Positions 4,602 to 11,116 of a DNA stretch of 11,116 nt are shown here, one piece after another. Origin of the DNA: Coriobacteriia bacterium (GTDB lineage: Bacteria; Actinomycetota; Coriobacteriia; Anaerosomatales; JAUVQN01); NCBI GenBank assembly GCA_030598125.1, contig JAUVQN010000027.1, positions 1 to 11,116 on the forward strand, written 5' to 3'. The notes below the pieces were generated by a model. That model did no database searches. It saw nothing but the letters and a program-made list of their open reading frames with translations, and was not told the origin of the DNA. A program made the translations under genes and the position numbers. The stretch's first letter is position 1. The number at the start of each line of letters is the position of its first letter.

Positions 4602-5690
4602 CTAGCAGCCGGCCAGCGGCTCGATGCCCTTGTCGAGCGCCTTCACGACCCGTGCGGAGACCAGCTCGTCCCACCTGGGGGGACGCGGCCATGACCGCTT
4701 CGAGTCGAGCGCGGCGGCCAACCCGTCCAGGATCGCTTCACGCTCCGCCGCCACGAGACGGTTCGCCTGGACCTCGAGCGTCACCCATCGCTCGGTGCTG
4801 CGGCGCACGGTCACGCAGGGCGTCTTCACCATGCACGCCTCCTCCTGCACGCCGCCGGAGTCGGTGACGATGGCCGCCGCATCGCACTCGAGCGCGAGCA
4901 TGTCCAGGTATCCGACCGCGTCCACCACGTGCACGTTCGACGTCCCCTCGGCGATGCCGGCGGCCGCGAGCGATGGACGGGTCCTCGGATGCGCGGGAAG
5001 CAGCACAGGCAGCGGCGCCTCTCGCAGGGCCGCCGCGATGTCCGCCATCCGGTCCGGGTGGTCGGTGTTCTCGGGGCGATGCACTGTCACGAGCACGTAG
5101 CCGCCGGTCTCGAGCCCGTAGCGGTCGCAGACCACGCGGTCCGCTACCCGGTCGAGGTTCTTCAACACGGACTCGGCCATGATGTTGCCCACGAAGTGCA
5201 CCCTCGCGCGGGCTGTCCCCTCTCTCTCCAGACTCACGACCGCGTCTTGGGTGGGAGCCAGCAGCATAGAGCTCAGCTGGTCCGTTACGAGACGGTTGAC
5301 CTCCTCGGGCATGGACATGTCGCCCGAGCGAAGGCCTGCCTCCAGGTGCAGGACCGGGATGTTGAGCTTCACCGCGGCGAGCGCGCCCGCGAGAGTCGAG
5401 TTGACGTCGCCCACGACCATGACGGCGTCCGGTCTCTCGCTCCCGAACAGCTCCTCCAGCCTCATCATCGCCGTGCCCGTCTGTACGGCGTGCGTGCCCG
5501 AGCCGACGTCCAGGTTCCAGGCCGGCTCGGGGATCTCGAGGTCCTCGAAGAAGACCCCCGACATCCCGGTGTCGTAGTGCTGCCCCGTGTGGACGATCCT
5601 GGCATCGACGCCCGCCTCGAGGAGCGCGGGCATCAGCGGACCCACCTTGATGAAGTTCGGCCTGGCACCCACCACGACGATCAGTCGCAT
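4602..5690 (-). CDS. wecB: UDP-N-acetylglucosamine 2-epimerase (non-hydrolysing)
   Basis: The enzyme converts UDP-GlcNAc to UDP-ManNAc, a precursor of teichoic-acid linkage units, enterobacterial-type common antigens and capsules. Its 362 residues match the family. Seen are the N-terminal GARPNFIKVGPLMPAL (8-23), TGQHYD (35-40), VVGDVNSTLAG (92-102), HLEAGLRSGD (115-124), MPEEVNR (127-133), TVHRPEN (202-208) and TDSGGVQEE (276-284). The residues equivalent to E. coli WecB Asp95, Glu117, Glu131 and His213 are present as Asp95, Glu117, Glu130 and His204. ATG 5690 is preferred (GAGAGG upstream); an in-frame GTG at 5702 would overlap the manC stop by 4 nt but has poorer ribosome-site spacing. It stands between manC and galE, consistent with an envelope polysaccharide supply operon. 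Confidence 0.94.
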   Translation of the reverse strand: MRLIVVVGARPNFIKVGPLMPALLEAGVDARIVHTGQHYDTGMSGVFFEDLEIPEPAWNLDVGSGTHAVQTGTAMMRLEELFGSERPDAVMVVGDVNSTLAGALAAVKLNIPVLHLEAGLRSGDMSMPEEVNRLVTDQLSSMLLAPTQDAVVSLEREGTARARVHFVGNIMAESVLKNLDRVADRVVCDRYGLETGGYVLVTVHRPENTDHPDRMADIAAALREAPLPVLLPAHPRTRPSLAAAGIAEGTSNVHVVDAVGYLDMLALECDAAAIVTDSGGVQEEACMVKTPCVTVRRSTERWVTLEVQANRLVAAEREAILDGLAAALDSKRSWPRPPRWDELVSARVVKALDKGIEPLAGC

Positions 5691-5698
5691 CGAGACGC

Positions 5699-7165
5699 TC
5701 ACCTCTCCCAGTCGTCGGACAGGCGCTCTATGTCGTCCTCGCCGACGTAGTCCCCGACCTGGACCTCGACGATCACGAGCGCCTCGTCCCCTGGATTCTC
5801 CAGGCGGTGGACGGTGCCGGCGGGGATGAACGTGCTCTCGTTCAGACGCACCTCGAGCTGCTCCTCGCCACGTGTCACCAGCGCGTGCCCCTGGACCACG
5901 ACCCAGTGTTCGCTGCGGTGCGCGTGTCGCTGCAGGCTCAACCGGCGGCCCGGGGCCACCTCGATACGCTTGATCTTGAACCCGTCCGCCTCCAGCAGGA
6001 CGGTCCATGAGCCCCACGGCCGCGGCCCGGTCCTCGACTCGACGACCTCGCTGGCTCCCTGCTCTCTCAGGCGCTCCACGACGCTGCGCACGTCCTGTGC
6101 CCGCTCCTTAGGGCACACCAGCGTCGCGTCTTCGGTGTCCACGACCAGCATGTCGACTACCCCGAGCGCGGCGACGAGGCGTCCTGTCGAATACACCACC
6201 GAATCGCGGCTGTCGACCTCGACCGCCCTGCCGGCCAGCACGTTGCCTCGCTCGTCCGCCTCCGAGACGCGCTCCAGGGCCAGCAGCGAGCCGACGTCGT
6301 CCCATCGAAGCTCCGACGGGATCGTCGCGACCTTGTCGGAACGCTCCATGAGTGCTTTGTCGATCGCCGCGGAAGGAGCCTCCGCGAACGCCTCGCGCGC
6401 AGCACCGGTCGTCCAGTCCTCCGGGGGCAGCTCCGCGACCGCACGGGCGGCCGCCACGATCTCGCGACCCTCCGTTCCTGCCGACTCGAGCTCCTGCAGC
6501 AGTGTCTCCGCGCCGAAGACGAAGATCCCCGCGTTCCAAAGGTACTCACCACTCGCCACGAAGGCCTCGGCCGTCTCCCGGTCCGGCTTCTCCACGAAGC
6601 GCTCGGCCACGTGCGGAGAGGCGCTCCCCACGCCGAGACCCTCCAGGGGTGCACCGATCTTGATGTAGCCGTATCCGATCTCCGCGCGGTCCGGGCGGAT
6701 CCCGATCGTGACCAGACGACCGTCCGCCGCGAGACGCGCCCCCGCACTCACCGCGTCGGCCCAGACGTCCCCTGCCTCGAGCAGATGGTCGGAAGGGAGC
6801 ACGATCATCAGCGCCTCGGGATCGCGCCGAACGAGCTCCGCCGCCGCCAGAGCGATCGCGGGGGCGGTGTTCCTCCCCGACGGTTCCACGAGGACGCGCA
6901 CGGCCGGAAGGTCCAAGTCGTCGCATGACGCGAGGTGACTCCGGAGCTCCCCCGCGATCTGCTCTCCCGTCACGATCTCCAGCCCTCCGGTCTCGCCGTC
7001 GATGAAGGGTCCGATCCGCCGGAGCGCCTGGACGACGAGTGAGTCGCGCCCGAACAGGGACAGGAGCTGCTTCGGTCTCAGTTCGCGCGAGAGCGGCCAG
7101 AAGCGCTGCCCGCTCCCGCCGGCGAGCACGACGGCGTTGAGGTGTGGGATGGCCCGCTTCTCCAT
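5699..7165 (-). CDS. manC: Mannose-1-phosphate guanylyltransferase / mannose-6-phosphate isomerase
   Basis: The product is 488 residues, close to the usual bifunctional type II enzyme (about 470-480). It forms GDP-mannose from mannose-1-phosphate and GTP, and probably interconverts fructose-6- and mannose-6-phosphate. The nucleotidyltransferase domain (about 10-290) shows VVLAGGSGQRFWPLSRELRPKQ (12-33), EPSGRNTAPA (94-103), LPSDH (123-127) and FVEKP (190-194). The C-terminal cupin/isomerase domain (about 380-488) has the metal-site pattern QRHAHRSEHW (412-421), the TVHRLEN histidine (His453) and the signature GDYVGEDDI (471-479). ATG 7165 follows the amidase stop by 1 nt, with GGAG 7 nt upstream inside the amidase's last codons, so the two are probably translationally coupled. 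wecB begins 8 nt after this gene ends. Confidence 0.94.
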   Translation of the reverse strand: MEKRAIPHLNAVVLAGGSGQRFWPLSRELRPKQLLSLFGRDSLVVQALRRIGPFIDGETGGLEIVTGEQIAGELRSHLASCDDLDLPAVRVLVEPSGRNTAPAIALAAAELVRRDPEALMIVLPSDHLLEAGDVWADAVSAGARLAADGRLVTIGIRPDRAEIGYGYIKIGAPLEGLGVGSASPHVAERFVEKPDRETAEAFVASGEYLWNAGIFVFGAETLLQELESAGTEGREIVAAARAVAELPPEDWTTGAAREAFAEAPSAAIDKALMERSDKVATIPSELRWDDVGSLLALERVSEADERGNVLAGRAVEVDSRDSVVYSTGRLVAALGVVDMLVVDTEDATLVCPKERAQDVRSVVERLREQGASEVVESRTGPRPWGSWTVLLEADGFKIKRIEVAPGRRLSLQRHAHRSEHWVVVQGHALVTRGEEQLEVRLNESTFIPAGTVHRLENPGDEALVIVEVQVGDYVGEDDIERLSDDWER

Positions 7166-7166
7166 C

Positions 7167-8255
7167 TCACCGCTCCAGGTAGATCAGCACGCCGTCGGCG
7201 ATGCCGTCGGCGACCCTCTGCTGGTACTCGGGGGTGTTGAGGAGGCGATCCTCCTCGGGATTGGACATGAACCCGCTCTCGACCAGGATCGCCGGCACGC
7301 GCGCCCAGTTGAAGCCCGTGATGTCGCTCCTGGGGACCGTACCCCGTGATGCCGCGCCCGTCTTGGCGGCGAGCGCGGTCTGGACGTCCTCTGCCGCCGC
7401 CTTGCTGCGCTCCTCGATGGGCTGCACCCACGTGTTGCCCGCCGCGTACAACGTCGAACAGCCGCTGACCGACGCGTCGTTCGAGCCGTCAGCGTGCATG
7501 CGTACGAAGAGGTCAGCGCCGGCCTGGTTCGCCACTTCGGCGCGCTCCGCATTCGAGATATCCACATCGTTCGCGGTCCGCGTCATGACCACGTCCACGC
7601 CGCGCGCCTCGAGCGCCTCCTTGAGCTTCAGCGAGACCTCGAGCATGGTCTGGTACTCGGGCATCCCTGTCGTCTTCCCCGTCGTCCCGCCTCTGACCTT
7701 CTCCTTGGTCTCACTGGACCCGGGACCGATGGGCTCGGGATCGAGGTTCGCCTGCGCTTGATGCCCAGGGTCAATGCAGACGACGTAGCGGCTGCCCGCC
7801 GCTTCCGTCACCGCAGCTGCCGCGGCGTACACGACCTCGACCTCGGTGCCGTGCTCGGAGATCGAACCTCCCGGGGGATCCATCGAGATGACAGTGCCCG
7901 GCGCTTCGCCGCCGCCGGACTCGACCTCGACGAGCAGTGGCGCGAACCCCGCGATGGACAGCACCATCTCCGCTTCGCCGACGTTCCTGCCGACGAGATC
8001 GGGTATCTCTGCGGACTGCGTGCGTGTGGCCTCTGCGGACGTCACCGTCTCCTCGATGGAGACGTCGGTCTCCTCCTCGAAGACCTCCTTGGCGTCGGTC
8101 TCGTCCCTCACGACGTCGTCGTCGGCCCCGGAACCGGCGACAGCCAGTCCGATGCCGACGAGGATGGCGAGGATCGCGACAGCCGCCGCGGTGACAACCA
8201 GCGCTCGCCAACCAGTCCGTGCGCCGCGTCTGCGCTGGGTACGGGACCTGTCCAT
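7167..8255 (-). CDS. Membrane-anchored N-acetylmuramoyl-L-alanine amidase with a PASTA domain
   Basis: A 362-residue Amidase_3 enzyme that would cleave the bond between MurNAc and the peptide stem outside the membrane. Order: basic N-terminus (1-16), membrane helix (about 17-40), acidic linker (43-80), a PASTA domain (about 83-144, beginning EIPDLVGRNVGEAE and ending EVEVVY), then the catalytic domain (157-362). Zinc ligands are His165 (IDPGH), Glu200 (MPEYQ) and His254 (FVRMHADGS); the catalytic Glu is Glu326 (ILVESGF). All expected residues are present. PASTA domains bind peptidoglycan and probably place the enzyme at growing wall. ATG 8255 has no visible Shine-Dalgarno sequence and lies 9 nt after a -10-like element, so the mRNA may be nearly leaderless. 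It heads the nucleotide-sugar operon. Confidence 0.92.
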   Translation of the reverse strand: MDRSRTQRRRGARTGWRALVVTAAAVAILAILVGIGLAVAGSGADDDVVRDETDAKEVFEEETDVSIEETVTSAEATRTQSAEIPDLVGRNVGEAEMVLSIAGFAPLLVEVESGGGEAPGTVISMDPPGGSISEHGTEVEVVYAAAAAVTEAAGSRYVVCIDPGHQAQANLDPEPIGPGSSETKEKVRGGTTGKTTGMPEYQTMLEVSLKLKEALEARGVDVVMTRTANDVDISNAERAEVANQAGADLFVRMHADGSNDASVSGCSTLYAAGNTWVQPIEERSKAAAEDVQTALAAKTGAASRGTVPRSDITGFNWARVPAILVESGFMSNPEEDRLLNTPEYQQRVADGIADGVLIYLER

Positions 8256-8264
8256 AGCGAAACG

Positions 8265-8273
8265 AGTCTAGCA
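8265..8273 (-). promoter_or_regulatory. Extended -10 promoter for the amidase operon, near-leaderless
   Basis: On the minus strand, TGC-TAGACT is an extended -10 element; TAGACT occupies 8265-8270, ending 9 nt before the ATG at 8255. Transcription would start within a few bases of the start codon, which agrees with the absence of a ribosome-binding site. No good -35 is visible. Transcription could also continue from the CAT tRNA upstream, since no terminator hairpin lies in the 48-bp gap. Confidence 0.5.
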
Positions 8274-8303
8274 CAGGGCATGCCGTCGGAGAGGGAGCAG
8301 CGA

Positions 8304-8378
8304 TGGTGGGCCCGGCAGGATTCGAACCTGCAACCCAGGGATTATGAGTCCCCTGCGCTACCATTGCGCCACGGGCCC
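8304..8378 (-). tRNA. tRNA with CAT anticodon (elongator Met or Ile2)
   Basis: A complete 75-nt cloverleaf: acceptor GGGCCCG/CGGGCCC, D-stem GCGC/GCGC with GG in the loop, anticodon stem GGGGA/TCCCT with loop CTCATAA, T-stem GCAGG/CCTGC with loop TTCGAAT, discriminator A and encoded CCA. It is not the initiator: base pair 1-72 is G-C and the anticodon stem lacks the three G-C pairs next to the loop. Automated callers would report tRNA-Met. The C4-G69 and C5-G68 acceptor pairs resemble the determinants known for lysidine-modified tRNA-Ile2 in E. coli, so that reading is open. It is divergent from tRNA-Asn and lies just upstream of the amidase operon. Confidence 0.95.
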
Positions 8379-8396
8379 ACGCCCGCGCCGCCCGCC

Positions 8397-8402
8397 AGTG
8401 TA
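8397..8402 (-). promoter_or_regulatory. Candidate -10 for the CAT tRNA
   Basis: TACACT on the minus strand lies 18 nt before the tRNA 5' end, giving a short leader of roughly 12 nt. The upstream hexamer at a 17-bp spacing (GTGGCG) is a poor -35. Confidence 0.4.
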
Positions 8403-8408
8403 CACCAG

Positions 8409-8438
8409 TTGCCTCGCCCGCCACGCGTCTCGTATACT
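8409..8438 (+). promoter_or_regulatory. Sigma-70-type promoter for tRNA-Asn
   Basis: TTGCCT (8409-8414), an 18-bp spacer and TATACT (8433-8438, five of six consensus bases) form the best promoter in the window. Transcription would start near 8445, leaving a GC-rich leader of about 42 nt before the tRNA. It lies in the 108-bp gap shared with the divergent CAT tRNA. Confidence 0.7.
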
Positions 8439-8486
8439 GCTCAGGCCGTCCGGGGCCGCGGCGCGAGCCGTCCCCGGGCCCGGGAT

Positions 8487-8561
8487 TCCTCGGTAGCTCA
8501 ACGGCAGAGCATCCGGCTGTTAACCGGAGGGTTGCTGGTTCGAATCCAGCCCGGGGAGCCA
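8487..8561 (+). tRNA. tRNA-Asn (anticodon GTT)
   Basis: A complete 75-nt cloverleaf: acceptor TCCTCGG/CCGGGGA (one T-G pair), D-stem GCTC/GAGC with GG in the loop, anticodon stem TCCGG/CCGGA with loop CTGTTAA (anticodon GTT at 8519-8521), T-stem GCTGG/CCAGC with loop TTCGAAT, discriminator G and encoded CCA. It has its own promoter upstream and a hairpin 11 nt downstream. Confidence 0.97.
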
Positions 8562-8571
8562 ACACATCCTC

Positions 8572-8605
8572 ACACCCGTCGTCCGCACCGGGCGGCGGGT
8601 GTTCT
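8572..8605. terminator. Terminator hairpin between convergent tRNA-Asn and hydrolase genes
   Basis: A 14-bp stem (8572-8585 with 8589-8602, including two G-T pairs) with a 3-nt loop is followed on the plus strand by TTCTCT. It starts 11 nt after tRNA-Asn and ends 4 nt before the last codon of the convergent hydrolase gene. It suits tRNA-Asn termination and may also stop the opposing dnaG-rpoD transcript, although the minus-strand tail is not T-rich. Confidence 0.75.
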
Positions 8606-9571
8606 CTACAGACCGTCCGCGAACGCCTGGACCGCCGCTGCGAACTCGTCCGGGCACTCCTCCTGCGGGATGTGCCCGCACTTCTCGATCTCCACGTACG
8701 TGGCGTCCGGCAGCGCGCTGCCCAGCTCCCGCAGCTCCTCGCTGCCCACCACCCGGTCGTCGTCACCCGCGATGATGAGCACGGGGACGTCGAGCGCCTG
8801 GGCACGCCCTGCGAGCCCGTAGGTGAAGGGTGCCGCAGAGTGCTCCCACATCCCGACTCCCCAGTACTCCACCTGGGTGCCGTCGACGTATGTGGCCACT
8901 CTCTCCTCGGGGATCGCAGAGGGATCGTGCCACGCGCGCTCGAGCGCGCGCTCTCCCATGAGCGCCGCCCCCCAATCCATGAGGTGCGGACCGAGTCGCC
9001 GCATCTGAGGAGTCGACATCACGGGCTTCAGCCACGAGGGCGCGCCCTTCCCATCGAGCTCCGGAGCGACGAGGACGACCCCCTCGACGCGCTCCGGGTG
9101 TTTCTCCGCCACGAGCAGGGCCACCGCAGCACCCTGTGAGTGCCCGACGAGCACGGTCTTCGCGATCCCGAGGTCATCCATGAGGGCGACCACCTCGTCC
9201 GCGTGCGCGTCGATCGAGTACGGGGTGTCCCCCTCCCACTCGCCGGGCAGCGGTCGCGACGTGAGACCGAACCCGGTGCGGTCGAGCGCGACCGCCCGGC
9301 GCGTCTGGGAGAGCGCAGGGGTCGCGTGGCGCCAAGAGCCCGTCTCTGAACCGTACCCGTGGATGAGCATCAGTGCCGGCTCCCCGGCGCCGGAGTCCTC
9401 GTAGTGGACCCTGACCCCGTCGAGCTCGACGAACAGGCTCGACTCGTCGGCCAGATCCTCCACGGTGACGGCGTCGGGCGCGGGTCCCTTCGGGAGAAGG
9501 AACGGCGCCACAGCGCAGACGAGCAGGATGCCGACGACCCCCGCGATGATGAGGCGGCGGCGCACGGCCAC
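8606..9571 (-). CDS. Membrane-anchored alpha/beta hydrolase
   Basis: The product is 321 residues of the alpha/beta-hydrolase fold. A basic N-terminus (VRRR) and a hydrophobic helix at about 7-26 suggest an inner-membrane anchor or uncleaved signal with the enzyme outside; no lipobox is seen. Motifs are the oxyanion HGYG (71-74), LDRTGFG (96-102), the nucleophile elbow GHSQG (Ser145), the acid in AGDDDRVV (most likely Asp272) and the catalytic His300 in CGHIPQEE. The triad is complete, so an ester, amide or related substrate is likely, but none can be named. GTG 9571 lies 1 nt after the rpoD stop without a strong ribosome-binding site (AAGGA 13 nt upstream), which suggests translational coupling. 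It is the last gene of the dnaG-rpoD unit. Confidence 0.88.
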   Translation of the reverse strand: MAVRRRLIIAGVVGILLVCAVAPFLLPKGPAPDAVTVEDLADESSLFVELDGVRVHYEDSGAGEPALMLIHGYGSETGSWRHATPALSQTRRAVALDRTGFGLTSRPLPGEWEGDTPYSIDAHADEVVALMDDLGIAKTVLVGHSQGAAVALLVAEKHPERVEGVVLVAPELDGKGAPSWLKPVMSTPQMRRLGPHLMDWGAALMGERALERAWHDPSAIPEERVATYVDGTQVEYWGVGMWEHSAAPFTYGLAGRAQALDVPVLIIAGDDDRVVGSEELRELGSALPDATYVEIEKCGHIPQEECPDEFAAAVQAFADGL

Positions 9572-9572
9572 G

Positions 9573-10913
<1,341 letters not shown>

Positions 10914-10916
10914 CTG

Positions 10917-11116
10917 TCAGCTAGCCTCCGTGTCGCCGCCATCGCGTGCAGCGTCCCGCAGCGCCGTCAGCTCGCGCTGGAGCTTCGCTGCGCGCCGGAA
11001 CACTTCGTCGTACTCGGCCTTGTCCTCGGCCGGATCCAGTCTGTCCATGCTGCTGCGTAGTGTCGTTATTTGACGCCGTACGTCGAATTCCTTGAGACGT
11101 AGGGATAATTCCCGAA
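10917..11116 (-). CDS. dnaG: DNA primase, C-terminal end (5' part beyond the window)
   Basis: The last 65 residues of a protein entering from the window's right edge. The segment LRLKEFDVRRQITTLRS, then LDPAEDKAEYDEVF and a final KLQRELTAL helix match the end of the DnaG helicase-binding domain, which in this family typically reads like 'L-K-x-x-E-x-x-I-x-x-L' followed by 'N-P-x-E-D-x-x-x-Y'. The tail GDTEAS is unstructured. The product would make RNA primers at the replication fork and contact DnaB through this domain. The gene lies 3 nt before rpoD on the same strand, the classic dnaG-rpoD arrangement. A frame beginning at an internal ATG (11048) would give only 43 residues and is not a separate gene. 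Confidence 0.85.
   Translation of the reverse strand, partial: RELSLRLKEFDVRRQITTLRSSMDRLDPAEDKAEYDEVFRRAAKLQRELTALRDAARDGGDTEAS

Noticed and set aside
5691..6017. 109-codon N-terminal extension of wecB
   Set aside because: It lies entirely inside the manC coding sequence in another frame, is Arg/Gly-rich, and the WecB fold starts exactly at the ATG at 5690.
7494..8822. Plus-strand open frame of 442 codons
   Set aside because: It runs antisense through the amidase, through the CAT tRNA and across tRNA-Asn into the hydrolase end; no coding gene would span these.

Overview
The window is chromosomal DNA of a high-GC bacterium, most likely a member of Actinomycetota. The reasons are the strong G/C preference at third codon positions, GTG starts, the dnaG-rpoD gene order, an RpoD with a Lys/Ala-rich N-terminus and no large insertion, and a DUF7144-type four-helix membrane protein. 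All three tRNA genes encode their 3' CCA, which points away from Streptomyces-like lineages and fits Coriobacteriia or a related deep branch. That placement is inference and was not checked against any database.

Layout. (1) 1-498 (+): C-terminal end of a pyridine nucleotide-disulfide oxidoreductase. (2) 646-1974 (+): a DUF1254/DUF1214 protein whose single reading frame is cut by one in-frame TAA at 1180-1182. (3) 1975-3200: small membrane proteins on the minus strand, namely a 126-residue DUF7144-like protein and a 60-residue single-pass protein, with several hairpins and dyads and a 312-bp stretch without a convincing gene. (4) 3201-3275 (-): tRNA-Val(CAC) with a clear terminator. (5) 3315-8255 (-): a tight operon reading amidase, manC, wecB, galE, small T/P/S-rich membrane protein. 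(6) 8304-8561: two divergent tRNA genes, a CAT-anticodon tRNA (-) and tRNA-Asn (+), with promoters in the 108 bp between them. (7) 8606-11116 (-): 3' end of dnaG, rpoD, then a membrane-anchored alpha/beta hydrolase, separated by 3 and 1 nt.

The five-gene operon makes activated sugars: GDP-mannose (ManC), UDP-ManNAc (WecB) and UDP-galactose or a relative (GalE). It is headed by a PASTA-containing peptidoglycan amidase, so envelope glycan precursor supply and wall remodelling are probably co-expressed. Several junctions (1-nt gap, 8-nt gap, 14-nt overlap) suggest translational coupling. The dnaG-rpoD segment is the housekeeping macromolecular-synthesis arrangement, here with an extra hydrolase at its 3' end.

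I found no CRISPR array, transposase, phage gene or clearly new defence system. The observations most worth checking are the single nonsense codon in an otherwise intact DUF1254/DUF1214 gene, the 60-residue membrane protein with its own leader structures and terminator, the near-leaderless amidase promoter behind a tRNA gene, and the uncertain identity of the CAT tRNA.
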